The translations under genes were made by a program, and so were the position numbers. From the NCBI RefSeq assembly GCF_900199705.1, contig NZ_LT904908.1:1401642-1450996 (forward strand): a stretch of DNA of 49,355 nt, in the 5' to 3' direction. Shown piece by piece: positions 16,232 through 25,929 of this stretch. This DNA is from Collinsella provencensis. GTDB lineage: Bacteria > Actinomycetota > Coriobacteriia > Coriobacteriales > Coriobacteriaceae. The notes beneath the pieces are model-generated. The model did no database searches. It was given only the letters and a program-made list of their open reading frames with translations, and was not told where the DNA came from. Position 1 is the first letter of the stretch; each line of letters opens with the position of its first letter.

Positions 16232-18238
16232 ATGTTTGAACTGCTTAAACAATTCGCTCCGCCGTACCGCCGCTGTATAGTGGTCGGTCCGCTGTGCAAA
16301 TTGGTCGAAGTCGTCTTCGACCTGCTCACGCCTTTGGTTATCGCGCGCATGATCGACCAGGGCATCGCAACGCACCGTGTTGACCTGGTTATTCACTTCG
16401 GATGTGTACTGGCGGTTATGGCCTTGGTGGGCTTTGGATTCACGCTCGTCTGCCAAAAAATGGCGGCACGCGCGTCGCAGGGTATGGGCACGGACATGCG
16501 CGATGCGCTCTTTTTCCACATCAACACGTTGTCTCATGCCGAGATCGACCAGTTTGGCACGCCGTCGCTCATCACGCGCATTACCAGCGATGTCAATCAG
16601 GTGCAGCTTGCCGTGGCGTTGGGAATTAGGCAGTTGGTGCGTTTTCCGCTGCTCGCCGTGGGGTCCATGGTGGCGGCCCTGCTTATCGACATCAAACTTG
16701 GGCTGATCTTCCTCGTCGCCACGCCGCTCATCGGAGGAATCTTCTGGGTGGTCATGGCTCGATGCATTCCATTTTTCAAGCAGATGCAGCAAAAGCTCGA
16801 CCGCATCGCCCTTGTTACCCGCGAGGGCTTGAGCGGTGCACGTGTGGTTCGCGCATTCGTGCGTGAGGACCATGAACGCGAGCGGTTCCGCATTGCGGCG
16901 GATGAGCAGGCCGGCGTGGCGATCGCCGTCGGCCGTCTGACGAGCGTGTTGAATCCCGCGACGTTGCTCATCATGGACGGTGCCGTTTGCGCCATCCTGT
17001 GGGCGGGCGGCATACAGGTTGACGCAGGCGAGTTGACGCAGGGCCAGGTCCTGGCTTTTGTAAATTACATGACGCAGACGCTGCTTGCTATCGTTTACGT
17101 GGCAAATCTGGTGGTCGTGTTTACCAAGGCGAGCGCGAGCGCCGTGCGCATCAGGGAAGTACTCGATCGCACGACGAGCATCACGAGCCCGTCTGTTCAG
17201 GGTCGTGCCGAGCAAGAGGGGGCATGTGCGGCCGTTGGCGCGGAGCGCTCGGATGTTGATGGGGCGCGTACGGGTGCAGCTGCGGCTTGTGCAGGTGCCT
17301 CTGGTTCCGGCATCACGGCAGGCGCGACGCCCGCAGCGTTCCCAGCGCTTCGCATGGACAAAGCGACCTTTGCCTTTGCGGGTGCAAGTGGAAATGCCCT
17401 GCAGGATGTGTCACTTGAATTACCGACTGGCGGTACACTCGGCGTGATTGGCGGCACGGGCTCGGGCAAGTCGACGCTCGTGAATCTTATCCCGCGTTTG
17501 TACGACGTGACTTCGGGGCGCGTCGAGGTGTTTGGCCGCGATGTGCGCGCTTGGCCGCTCGAACAGCTTCGTCGTGCAATTGGAATGGTGCCGCAACAGG
17601 CACAACTGCTGAGCGGCACTGTTCGCTCGAACCTGCAATGGCGTAGAGCCGATGCGAGTGATGATGAGCTGTGGCATGCGCTCGAAACGGCGCAGGCGGC
17701 TGACTTTGTTCGCGCGCTTCCCGCGGGACTTGATGCTCCGGTGGAATCGGGCGGTAAAAACTTCTCCGGTGGCCAACGCCAGCGCCTGACCATCGCCCGC
17801 GCGTTGGTGGGGAATCCGCAGGTCCTCATCTTGGATGACTCCGCCTCTGCACTTGATTTCAAAACCGATGCCGCTCTACGCTCAGCTGTCGAAAAGCTGG
17901 ACCTCACCACGGTCATCGTGAGTCAGCGCGTGTCGTCCGTGCAGGACGCGGACCTCATTTGCGTGCTACATCATGGCAAGGTCGTTGGCTTGGGGACGCA
18001 CGAGCATTTGCTCGAAGACTGCGCCATCTATCGCGAAATCGCGGTGTCGCAACTTGGTGGGTCAGGTGCCTCGGGTGCAACGGTTTCGTCGCAACTCGCC
18101 GGCCGGGTCGACTCGACCCCGTCGCAACTTGATGGGTGGACCGCCCCGAACGCTTCGGCTGAGCCGCAGCCCGACACCTCAAACACTCCCGTCCCATCGC
18201 ACCTCGACGATGAAGGCGGGGTGAGTGGCAATGCCTAA
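16232..18238 (+). CDS. ABC exporter half-transporter with degenerate ATPase site
   Basis: Type IV ABC exporter subunit of 668 aa with a six-helix membrane domain (about 1-325) and an ATPase domain. Walker A is GGTGSGKSTL (about 407) and the signature is FSGGQRQRL. The residue after Walker B, usually the catalytic Glu, is Asp (LILDDSASALD), and the switch His is Gln (VIVSQRVSSV). This matches the noncanonical partner in heterodimeric exporters such as TM287/288. An Ala/Gly-rich insert (about 330-370) precedes the ATPase, and a C-terminal tail of about 65 residues carries three SQL repeats. ATG 16232 was chosen; TTG 16199 is in frame. It overlaps the next gene by up to 14 bases. Substrate unknown, perhaps lipid, drug or peptide. 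Confidence 0.92.
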   Translation: MFELLKQFAPPYRRCIVVGPLCKLVEVVFDLLTPLVIARMIDQGIATHRVDLVIHFGCVLAVMALVGFGFTLVCQKMAARASQGMGTDMRDALFFHINTLSHAEIDQFGTPSLITRITSDVNQVQLAVALGIRQLVRFPLLAVGSMVAALLIDIKLGLIFLVATPLIGGIFWVVMARCIPFFKQMQQKLDRIALVTREGLSGARVVRAFVREDHERERFRIAADEQAGVAIAVGRLTSVLNPATLLIMDGAVCAILWAGGIQVDAGELTQGQVLAFVNYMTQTLLAIVYVANLVVVFTKASASAVRIREVLDRTTSITSPSVQGRAEQEGACAAVGAERSDVDGARTGAAAACAGASGSGITAGATPAAFPALRMDKATFAFAGASGNALQDVSLELPTGGTLGVIGGTGSGKSTLVNLIPRLYDVTSGRVEVFGRDVRAWPLEQLRRAIGMVPQQAQLLSGTVRSNLQWRRADASDDELWHALETAQAADFVRALPAGLDAPVESGGKNFSGGQRQRLTIARALVGNPQVLILDDSASALDFKTDAALRSAVEKLDLTTVIVSQRVSSVQDADLICVLHHGKVVGLGTHEHLLEDCAIYREIAVSQLGGSGASGATVSSQLAGRVDSTPSQLDGWTAPNASAEPQPDTSNTPVPSHLDDEGGVSGNA

Positions 18239-20126
18239 TCCTTACGCGTCCGTCGGTTCAGTTGCAACTGTCACCGCAAACGTTTCGGGCAATGACAACC
18301 TCAACGATTTCAACGACCTGCCGGGCCAGGGTGGTCCAGATTCCTCCAACGGCCGGGGCGCTTCCCATCGCGCTATGGCAACAGGCGAGGTCGTACGTCG
18401 CGTTTTCGGTTACGTACGTCCTCATCTCGTGCTGCTTGTCGCGTCGTTTGTTGCCTCGGCGGCAACCATCGTGCTTCAGCTGTACGTTCCCATTTTGATC
18501 GGACGGGGCATCGACCTCATCATCGGTGCGGGCAAGGTCGATTTCGACGCACTTGCTCCGCTGCTTGTGCGTCTTGCGGCAATCGTTGTCGCGGCTTCGG
18601 TATTCCAATGGTTGCAGGGATATTGCGTCAACCGTCTCTCATATCAGACAGTGCGCGATCTTCGTGTCGATGCGCACGAAAAGCTCACCCGTGTGCCACT
18701 TGCAGTTATCGACCGCCATGCCCATGGAGATCTGATTTCGCGCGTGACCAATGATGTCGACCAGGTGGGCGACGGCCTGCTCCAGGGGTTGACACAGCTT
18801 TTCTCGGGCATTGTCACAATTGCCGGCACTCTGCTGTTCATGTTCACGACGTCCGTTCCCATGGCGTTTGTTGTGGTGCTCGCCACGCCTCTGTCGATGC
18901 TCGCCGCTGGCGCTATGGCGAAATTCTCCAACAAGAGCTTCACGGAGCAGATGCGCATCCAGGGCCAGCTCTCGGGATACATCGAGGAGTACGTGGGCAG
19001 CCAAAAGCTCGTCGACGCCTTTGCGTACGGCGACCGCGCGTGCGAGGGGTTCTCGGCCATCAATCGTGCGCTATACACCGTGGGCGAGCGGGCACAGTTC
19101 TTAAGCTCGCTTTCCAATCCTGGAACGCGTTTCATCAACAACATCATCTATGGACTGGTTGCGGCCATTGGCTGTGTGGGCATCATCACGGGTTTCCCCG
19201 CAGCGCTCACCGTGGGCCAGGTTCAGATCTTCCTTTCGTACGCCAATCAGTACACCAAGCCGTTCAACGAGATCACGGGCGTCATCTCGCAGATCCAAGC
19301 GGCCTTCGCCTCGGCCCGCCGTGTGTTCCTACTGCTTGATGCCCCTGAGGATAAACCGGATGCAGCAGATGCCATCGAGCTTTCCGCCCCGCGTGGCGAG
19401 GTCGAGTTCGACCACGTGGACTTTTCCTACGTGCCCGGTCGCACGTTGCTGCAAGATATCTGCATCCACGCCGAGCCTGGCATGCGCATGGCACTCGTGG
19501 GCCCCACGGGTTGCGGAAAGACCACGCTCATCAACTTGCTCCTGCGCTTTTACGACGTCGATAAGGGAGAGATCCGCATCGACGGCCATCCGCTTGCGGA
19601 GTGTACGCGCGATAGTCTGCGCCGTGCGTTCGGTATGGTGTTGCAGGAGAGCTGGCTGTTCGAGGGCACCGTTCACGAAAACATCGCGTACGGCAACGCT
19701 CGGGCCACGCGCGAACAAGTTGAAGCAGCGGCGGCCAAAGCGCATGCCGATACGTTCATCCGTGCGCTGCCGCAGGGCTACGACACGGTGTTGTCCGAAG
19801 GGGGAGGCTCCCTTTCCCAAGGCCAGCGCCAACTGCTGTGCATCGCTCGCGTCATGCTGGCCGATCCTGCGATCCTACTGCTCGACGAGGCGACGAGTTC
19901 CATCGACACGCGCACCGAGCTGCAAGTACAAGCGGCGTTCGACGAGCTCATGCAAGGCAGGACGAGCTTTGTGGTGGCACATCGCCTGAGCACCATCCGT
20001 GAGGCCGATTGCATCTTGGTCATGCGCGACGGGCGCATCGTGGAGCGTGGGACGCACGACGAGCTGCTCGCGGCCGGCGGGTTCTACGCCGAGCTTTACA
20101 ATAGCCAGTTTGCAACTGCTGAGTGA
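18225..20126 (+). CDS. ABC exporter half-transporter, canonical ATPase partner
   Basis: Second subunit (633 aa) of the exporter begun by the overlapping upstream gene. After an N-terminal extension of about 60 residues, the membrane domain spans about 60-370. Walker A is GPTGCGKTTL (about 426), the signature LSQGQRQLLC, and Walker B with the catalytic Glu is ILLLDEATSSID. The switch His is present (VVAHRLSTI). This subunit should therefore supply the active hydrolytic site of the heterodimer. Start GTG 18225 or ATG 18231; the start lies inside the end of the upstream frame, so translation is coupled. Confidence 0.93.
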   Translation: MAMPNPYASVGSVATVTANVSGNDNLNDFNDLPGQGGPDSSNGRGASHRAMATGEVVRRVFGYVRPHLVLLVASFVASAATIVLQLYVPILIGRGIDLIIGAGKVDFDALAPLLVRLAAIVVAASVFQWLQGYCVNRLSYQTVRDLRVDAHEKLTRVPLAVIDRHAHGDLISRVTNDVDQVGDGLLQGLTQLFSGIVTIAGTLLFMFTTSVPMAFVVVLATPLSMLAAGAMAKFSNKSFTEQMRIQGQLSGYIEEYVGSQKLVDAFAYGDRACEGFSAINRALYTVGERAQFLSSLSNPGTRFINNIIYGLVAAIGCVGIITGFPAALTVGQVQIFLSYANQYTKPFNEITGVISQIQAAFASARRVFLLLDAPEDKPDAADAIELSAPRGEVEFDHVDFSYVPGRTLLQDICIHAEPGMRMALVGPTGCGKTTLINLLLRFYDVDKGEIRIDGHPLAECTRDSLRRAFGMVLQESWLFEGTVHENIAYGNARATREQVEAAAAKAHADTFIRALPQGYDTVLSEGGGSLSQGQRQLLCIARVMLADPAILLLDEATSSIDTRTELQVQAAFDELMQGRTSFVVAHRLSTIREADCILVMRDGRIVERGTHDELLAAGGFYAELYNSQFATAE

Positions 20127-20167
20127 CGCAAGCTTCCGAAGGCATGTCGTTTTACGCGCAGTTCCGC

Positions 20168-20203
20168 ACGCAAAGAAGCGTCCAGTGGACGCTTCGTCTT
20201 GCG
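20168..20203 (+). terminator. Terminator after the ABC exporter operon
   Basis: GAAGCGTCC/GGACGCTTC forms a 9-bp stem with loop AGT, extended by CGCAA and TTGCG. The T-tract is weak, so efficiency is uncertain. Confidence 0.55.
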
Positions 20204-20336
20204 CAGGACTGTTTGAGCACGGAATGATATGTCCGATTCGCATGTCGATTCGCTCGATGTTTCTCCTTTGTGCTTGGCATATCTGCCGTATCATGGATAA
20301 ATGCCAGCACCGCCAACGAGGGGATGGGTTGAAGCG

Positions 20337-21590
20337 ATGAAATACACCAAGCTGGAGCGCAACTGGGTCATGTACGACGTGGGTAATTCCGCGCTCGTGC
20401 TGCTCAACACCTCGGTTGTGCCCATTTACTTCAATTCCATCAACACCGGCGCGCATCCGGCGGAGCTCGTGGCGGCATGGGCGAATGCGCAGACCATCGC
20501 GAGCCTCGCGGTCGCGCTGCTCATGCCCATTCTGGGTTCGCTCGCCGATTACGCCGGCAACAAGATCAAGTTCTTCGCAGGCTTTTTCTTCACGGGCCTC
20601 ATCCTCTGCCTTACGCAGGCGATTCCGATGGGCGCGCTGCCGTTCTTGGTGGTTTACGTGCTGTGCACGATCGGTCTCAACTCGTCCATGACGTTCTATG
20701 ATGCCATGCTCACGGACGTCACCACCGATGACCGCATGGACATGGTGTCGAGCTCGGGCTATGCCTGGGGCTACGTGGGTTCCACGGTTCCGTTCATCGT
20801 GTGCCTGGCGCTCATCTTCGGCGGTCCGAGCCTACTCGGTCTCGACATGGCGTTCTGCACGCGCATGTCCTTCATCATCACGGGCGCGTGGTGGCTGTGC
20901 TTTACCGTGCCGTTGCTGCGCACCTATGAGCAGAAGTTCGGCAAGGAGCGCGAGGGCGGCGCCGGTGTGATGCGCAACATTGCCAACACGTTCAAGGGTC
21001 TTGTCGTTACCATGAAGCGCATCGCGGAGGATCGCGTGCTGCTCGTGTACATGGTTGCCTTCTTCTTCTACATCGACGGCGTTCACACGGTGATTTCCAT
21101 GGCAACGAGCTATGGTTCGAGCTTGGGCATCGATTCCACGCAGCTCGTGCTTGCGCTGCTCGTGACGCAGTTCGTCGCATTCCCCTCCGCCATCATCTAC
21201 GGCAGACTCGCCTCCAAGGTGGGCACGCTGCGCATGATCATCGTCGCCGTCGCCGCCTACGTGGGTATCGTGCTGTTCGCGGCGTTCTTCCTCAAGTCTG
21301 CCGTGGAGTTCTGGATCCTCGCCATTCTGGTGGGCCTGTTCCAGGGCGGCATCCAAGCGCTTTCGCGCAGTTATTTTGGTCGTCTGATTCCCAAAGAGCG
21401 TTCCAACGAGTATTACGGCTTCTTTGATATCTTCGGTCGTTACGCCTCTGTTATGGGAACTCTGCTAGTATCTGTCGTGACCTCGCTCACGCACGATCCT
21501 TCTTTAGGAGTGCTTTCCATCGGGATCTTGCTGGTAGTGGGCTTGGTCATGCTAGTAAAGCTCTCCCGTATGCAGGTGGAGGCGGCTTAA
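20337..21590 (+). CDS. MFS transporter, UMF1 (Atg22-like) family
   Basis: Integral membrane transporter of 417 aa with about twelve hydrophobic segments. The N-terminal NWVMYDVGNSALVLL is the family's first helix (compare YDWANS), and GLFQGGIQALSRSYFGRLIP is a conserved block in the second half. The substrates of bacterial UMF1 proteins are not well established. ATG 20337 was chosen over the upstream in-frame start at 20301 because the conserved region begins immediately; a GAGGGGA lies upstream at a rather long distance. It stands alone between two hairpins. Confidence 0.88.
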   Translation: MKYTKLERNWVMYDVGNSALVLLNTSVVPIYFNSINTGAHPAELVAAWANAQTIASLAVALLMPILGSLADYAGNKIKFFAGFFFTGLILCLTQAIPMGALPFLVVYVLCTIGLNSSMTFYDAMLTDVTTDDRMDMVSSSGYAWGYVGSTVPFIVCLALIFGGPSLLGLDMAFCTRMSFIITGAWWLCFTVPLLRTYEQKFGKEREGGAGVMRNIANTFKGLVVTMKRIAEDRVLLVYMVAFFFYIDGVHTVISMATSYGSSLGIDSTQLVLALLVTQFVAFPSAIIYGRLASKVGTLRMIIVAVAAYVGIVLFAAFFLKSAVEFWILAILVGLFQGGIQALSRSYFGRLIPKERSNEYYGFFDIFGRYASVMGTLLVSVVTSLTHDPSLGVLSIGILLVVGLVMLVKLSRMQVEAA

Positions 21591-21659
21591 AGCGCGCATC
21601 GCGTAACACAACCGTGGTCGCGCCCGTCCGCGCTCACGCTCATACACTTCGCTACGTTT

Positions 21660-21700
21660 CGGAGGGTTTTGCTGGCTTCAGTAAAGCCCTCCGTTTATTT
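21660..21700 (+). terminator. Hairpin between UMF1 and QueT-like genes
   Basis: CGGAGGG pairs with CCCTCCG, extended by TTT/AAA, and is followed by TTTATTT. It terminates the UMF1 transcript, or it is a leader hairpin of the QueT-like gene, which starts 17 bases further on. Confidence 0.65.
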
Positions 21701-21717
21701 GGGAAGTGACCTGCATT

Positions 21718-22413
21718 ATGAAATCCAACAGCAACGCGCACGAGTCGGACCGCTCCGTGCCGGTATCAAGCCGTTCAGCGCACGCTTATGCCAGTCCCGT
21801 GCGCGCGTCGAGAGCATCGAGCGCTTCAATCCGCGACCCCAAATACGTCGCCTATATTGGTGTGATTGCCGCCACATATGCTGTGGCGACATTGATGGCT
21901 CTGCTCTTTTTGGGTAATTTGGCCTGGGGTCCCGTGCAATTCCGCGTGAGTGAAGCGCTGTGCGTGCTTGCGCTGTTCACGCCCGCGGCCGTGCCAGGTC
22001 TCACGCTGGGATGCATCATCGCCAATGTGGCGAACATCGCGTTTTCCGGCGCGGGCATGCTCGGCATGCTCGACGTGATATTCGGCTCGCTCGCCACGTT
22101 CATCGGTGCATCGTTCACCTGGAAATTCCGCAACCGTCCTGTGCTCGCGCTTGCCGGGCCCGTGCTTGCCAATGCCTTGATCGTGCCTGCGTACCTGCCG
22201 CTTTTGTTGCAGGGCATTGGGTTTTACACCATCCCGTTCACCTCGATCTCGCTCGATGGAGCCTATCCGTTCATGTACCTGTTCGGGTTGGTGGCAACGG
22301 GTGCGGGCGAAGCGGCTATCATGTACCTATTGGGGTACCCACTCGCCCGTTCGTTGAGAAAAACGCCGTTTGTCAAACGTGAACTTGAGCGAATGGGTAC
22401 AAAGAACTCATAG
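21718..22413 (+). CDS. QueT-family transporter (ECF S-component type)
   Basis: Membrane protein of 231 aa with five or six hydrophobic segments after a polar N-terminal extension of about 40 residues. The sequence VQFRVSEALCVLALFTPAAV, followed by GCIIAN and a helix GMLDVIFGSLATFIGA, matches the QueT family, thought to be substrate-binding subunits of energy-coupling transporters for queuosine precursors. It would need the shared EcfA/EcfT module; the ecfA-ecfT genes at 40700-43367 could supply it. GGGAAG lies about 13 bases before ATG 21718. Family call good, substrate inferred. Confidence 0.8.
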   Translation: MKSNSNAHESDRSVPVSSRSAHAYASPVRASRASSASIRDPKYVAYIGVIAATYAVATLMALLFLGNLAWGPVQFRVSEALCVLALFTPAAVPGLTLGCIIANVANIAFSGAGMLGMLDVIFGSLATFIGASFTWKFRNRPVLALAGPVLANALIVPAYLPLLLQGIGFYTIPFTSISLDGAYPFMYLFGLVATGAGEAAIMYLLGYPLARSLRKTPFVKRELERMGTKNS

Positions 22414-22513
22414 GTACGGAAAATCATCCTCGCCGTGCAAAATGCAAGGTTGGGATGGCGCTTGAACAGTGTGCGGTCGTCTTTCCGTGCCAAAAAACGG
22501 CAGGGGAGGCACT

Positions 22514-23701
22514 GTGAATCCAGTTATCGTGATTCCAAGCTATTGGTCGGGCGACCAAGCCGGCCTGACGTCTCCCGGCGCATACGACCATACGACCGAT
22601 CTGGTTGGCCAGCGCCCCGAACTCGATCGCTGCCTTGCCTCGCTCGAGCAAGTGCGCAAGCTCCCGCGGGTGATCGTCCTGTTGGTGTGCCCGCAAGCCG
22701 AGCTGGCGCGCACCGAAGCCCGCGTGCGCGACATTATCGACCAACATCCGAGCGTCGAGGTAACGCTCATTACCAATCGCGAGGCATCCGCCATCATGAA
22801 GCGTGTGAGCGAGTTGGCACCCAAGGCTTCGGGCGAGACGGTGTCTCTACGCGGCTATGGCGCGATTCGCAACATGGGGTTGGCATGCGCCGCCATTTTG
22901 GGACACAACGCCGTGGTGTTTTTGGATGACGACGAAGTGGTGCTCTCCTCCGACTTTATGGAGCGCGCCCTGTACGGACTGGGAAACGAGACGCGCCAAC
23001 GCCTGCCCATCCTCGCCAAGAGCGGTTATTTTTATGACAAGGCGGGTTCTCCGCTGGCGGATACCACCAAAAAGGCGGGTATCACCTGCCGTTGGTGGAC
23101 CAAGCGCATCGAGTTCAACCGTTGGATGGAGAAGGCCCTCGCCGGGACGCGCATCTCGCGTTCCAATTACGTGTGCGGCGGTTGCTTTGCCGTGCACGCG
23201 CGTGCGTTCAGCCGCGTGGCGTTCGATCCGTACATCACGCGTGGCGAGGACTTGGACTACTTGTTTAACATGCGACTTTTTGGTTTGGACGTATGGTTTG
23301 ACAACGCATGGGCGGTCAAACATCTGCCTCCTGCGCAAGCGGAAGAGTCACCCCGCTTTATGCAAAACGTGTATCGCTGGTATTATGAGCGTGCCAAGTT
23401 GGCGGTTGCCTCCCGTAAGCCCGAATACAATTCGGTGACTGCGGCCGCGCTCATGCCGTATCCCGGTCCATGGATTTCCGGCGGTCTGGACGAGCGCGTG
23501 CGCAAAACCGCTCTTGCGCGTGCGTTCTTTACGCGCGAGCACAGGGGATATTGGCACATTTGGCGCCATGGAATTGGCGAGGCTCAGGAGTACGCGCGCG
23601 AGCATGAGCGCGACTACCTGAGGTTTGTTAGTTTTTGGCCAAGCATTATCGATGGGCTGCGTGGAGACAAGCGTCTCGCCGCCCTGCTGGAGCGTGCATG
23701 A
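22514..23701 (+). CDS. Glycosyltransferase, GT-A fold (family 2-like)
   Basis: Cytoplasmic sugar transferase of 395 aa without membrane segments. The N-terminus NPVIVIPSYW is a typical first strand, VVFLDDDEVVLSSDFMERAL holds the DxD metal site (about 136), and RGEDLDYLFNMRLFG is the usual acceptor-loop acidic motif. GTG 22514 is preceded by AGGGGAGG at 22502-22509, which decides the start. The TGA stop overlaps the start of the sensor kinase gene (ATGA), so the pair is translationally coupled. It could act on a cell-surface polymer; donor and acceptor are unknown. Confidence 0.8.
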   Translation: MNPVIVIPSYWSGDQAGLTSPGAYDHTTDLVGQRPELDRCLASLEQVRKLPRVIVLLVCPQAELARTEARVRDIIDQHPSVEVTLITNREASAIMKRVSELAPKASGETVSLRGYGAIRNMGLACAAILGHNAVVFLDDDEVVLSSDFMERALYGLGNETRQRLPILAKSGYFYDKAGSPLADTTKKAGITCRWWTKRIEFNRWMEKALAGTRISRSNYVCGGCFAVHARAFSRVAFDPYITRGEDLDYLFNMRLFGLDVWFDNAWAVKHLPPAQAEESPRFMQNVYRWYYERAKLAVASRKPEYNSVTAAALMPYPGPWISGGLDERVRKTALARAFFTREHRGYWHIWRHGIGEAQEYAREHERDYLRFVSFWPSIIDGLRGDKRLAALLERA

Positions 23702-25125
23702 CGGAGCAGAACAACGACGCCTCGGATCGTTTTGAAGAGGGCCATCCGGTCGAATGGCATGCAAATGGCGCGGTGTATTCGCGCGCGATAGATAAGTACC
23801 TGCCAACGACCGATTCCACCGGCATTGTCCGATTTGTTTCCATCTTTTTAGTTTCCGGCCTCGCTTTGGCGTTTTGCTACGCGCTGGCAACGGGCCACCA
23901 GTCACTGACCACGCTGGTAGCCTGCGCGCTCATGGCGGCATTTTTGCTTGTGTTCGCCTATTTGATTTCGAGTCCCGATACGTTGCGCTCCCAGTACACC
24001 GAGCAGACGCTCGATGTGGCCTCGGAGATGCTCGAGGACATCACCGAGGGCCTCACTCCCGCAAGCGCCGAGGCGATTTGCCGTCGCCTTCTGCCCGAAA
24101 CGCGTGCTATGACGATTTCCGTGACGGACACGGAGCGGATTCTCGCGTGCGTAGGAGACCTGGCGGACGAATTCCCTCCCGGATCGCCCATACACACCAT
24201 CACCACGCGCTACGTAATCGAGCATGGCATTGCGCAGTCGTTCACCAGTGCCATGTATATGCGTGGTGAGCAGGGGAAATATCGCTATATTCCGGCTGGC
24301 ATCGTTACGCCGCTCAAGATTCGCGGCAAGACCGTGGGCACGCTCAAGTTCTACTACCGCTCTCCGCGCCACGTGAATCGCACGCAATATGCCCTTGCCT
24401 CGGGCTTTGCCGAGCTGCTTTCCACGCAGCTCACGGTGCATGAGCTCGAGCGGCAGGCGGAGCTTACCGCGCGTGCCGAGGTCCGCGCGCTGCAAGCTCA
24501 GATCAACCCGCATTTCCTCTTCAACACGCTCAACACGATTGCCGCGCTCACGCGCACCGAACCTCTGCGTGCTCGCGAGTTGCTGCGTGAGTTCTCCCAG
24601 TTTTACCGCGCTACGCTTGAGAATTCTGGCCAGCTCATCCCCGTGAAGCGGGAAATCGAGCAGACCATGCGCTATCTCACGTTTGAGAAGGCCCGCTTTG
24701 GAGAGGACCGCATTCAGCTTACGGTCGACGTGGACGAGGACGTTGAGGACGTGCTCGTTCCGGCATTTGTGATCCAGCCGCTGGTAGAGAATGCGGTGCG
24801 CCATGCTATGCCCGATGAGGGGCCGCTTGGGATCGGTATTACGGTGCAAAGCGCGGGTGACGAGGTCGTGGACATTCGCGTGTCCGATGACGGCGTCGGC
24901 ATGGATGAGGAGACCGCTGCTCGCTTGTTTAACGCGGCGACAACGCCTCCCGATCCGTCTGCGCCACAGGGCGGTGGCGCGGGAGTTGCCATGCACAACA
25001 TCTCTGAGCGCATCAAGCGTTTTTACGGTCCGCGCTCGCACGCAAGTGTCGAATCTACCCCTGGAGCGGGAACCACGATCGGCCTGCGTCTCGATCTCGA
25101 GGGAAGTATGTACGACGAGGGGTAG
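23698..25125 (+). CDS. LytS/YehU-type sensor histidine kinase
   Basis: Membrane sensor kinase of 475 aa. Two transmembrane helices lie at about 42-62 and 68-88 (LACALMAAFLLVFAYLI region). A GAF-like region spans about 110-250. The His_kinase block has the phosphoacceptor in QINPHFLFNTLNTIAALTR (about 272), and an HATPase domain follows (FVIQPLVENAVRHA, DDGVGMDE, GAGVAMHNISERI). This is the LytS class, which pairs with LytTR regulators; one follows. ATG 23698 overlaps the glycosyltransferase stop. The signal is unknown. Confidence 0.9.
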   Translation: MTEQNNDASDRFEEGHPVEWHANGAVYSRAIDKYLPTTDSTGIVRFVSIFLVSGLALAFCYALATGHQSLTTLVACALMAAFLLVFAYLISSPDTLRSQYTEQTLDVASEMLEDITEGLTPASAEAICRRLLPETRAMTISVTDTERILACVGDLADEFPPGSPIHTITTRYVIEHGIAQSFTSAMYMRGEQGKYRYIPAGIVTPLKIRGKTVGTLKFYYRSPRHVNRTQYALASGFAELLSTQLTVHELERQAELTARAEVRALQAQINPHFLFNTLNTIAALTRTEPLRARELLREFSQFYRATLENSGQLIPVKREIEQTMRYLTFEKARFGEDRIQLTVDVDEDVEDVLVPAFVIQPLVENAVRHAMPDEGPLGIGITVQSAGDEVVDIRVSDDGVGMDEETAARLFNAATTPPDPSAPQGGGAGVAMHNISERIKRFYGPRSHASVESTPGAGTTIGLRLDLEGSMYDEG

Positions 25126-25200
25126 AATAAGACATGACCGTACGGACGGCGCGTGTGGCGTCGGGTCACCTGAGCTGGTAAAGAAAGGTTGTTGGTGCAT

Positions 25201-25929
25201 ATGCTACGTGCGATGATCGTCGATGACGAGGCACCTGCGCGCTCTGAATTGCGCTTCCTTTTGGAGCAAACGGGCAAGTTCGGTTCGATTTCCGAGGCGT
25301 CGAGCGTCCGCTTTGCCATCGAGATGCTTATGGAAACGCGCGTTGACGTCGTATTTCTCGACATTTCCATGCCGGGCGCTTCGGGCCTGCAGCTTGCCGA
25401 GGCGCTTTACAAGCTCAAGAATCCGCCCGCGATCGTGTTCGTAACGGCATACAGCGACCATGCTGTCGAGGCGTTTGACGTAGACGCGGTTGATTACCTC
25501 ATGAAGCCCGTTGAGGAGGCGCGCCTGGATCGCGCCATCGAAAAGGTCATCGCGCGCTCCAAGCCCGCTGCGGCGGAGCCGATGGTCAAGTCTTCGAACA
25601 TTGAGCGTATCCCCGTGGAAAAGGGTGGACGCAAGGTGCTCATTCCGGTGGACCAGATTCGCTTCATCATGGCGAAGGACGACTATTCCTGCATCTTCAC
25701 CGACGATGACCGCTATCTGTCGACCACCTCGTTGGCGCAGTTCGAATCCAAGCTCGGCGAGTTCGGATTCTTCCGCGTGCATCGTCGCTACATCGTGAAC
25801 CTCGCAAACGTCGAGGACGTCGAGACGGTGCCTTCTGGCGCAATCCAGCTCGGCGTAAGCGGCGTGGATGAGCGCATCCCCGTGAGTCGCCGCCGCGTGG
25901 TGCCGCTCAAGAAGGCGTTGAATCTATAA
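25201..25929 (+). CDS. LytTR-family response regulator
   Basis: Transcription regulator of 242 aa. The receiver domain (1-120) has MIVDDEAPARSE, phosphoacceptor Asp in VVFLDISMPG and Lys in YLMKPVEEARL. The DNA-binding LytTR domain (about 135-240) shows PVDQIRFIMAKDDYSCIFT and FFRVHRRYIVNLANV. It is the evident partner of the upstream kinase. The start may be GTG 25195, six bases after AAAGG, instead of ATG 25201. The stop overlaps the next start by one base. Confidence 0.92.
   Translation: MLRAMIVDDEAPARSELRFLLEQTGKFGSISEASSVRFAIEMLMETRVDVVFLDISMPGASGLQLAEALYKLKNPPAIVFVTAYSDHAVEAFDVDAVDYLMKPVEEARLDRAIEKVIARSKPAAAEPMVKSSNIERIPVEKGGRKVLIPVDQIRFIMAKDDYSCIFTDDDRYLSTTSLAQFESKLGEFGFFRVHRRYIVNLANVEDVETVPSGAIQLGVSGVDERIPVSRRRVVPLKKALNL

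Noticed and set aside
21591-21717. Possible preQ1 riboswitch before the QueT-like gene
   Set aside because: The hairpin at 21660-21700 has a stem like those of preQ1-I, but the A-rich tail that completes the pseudoknot is absent and no preQ1-II pattern fits. A terminator explains it better.
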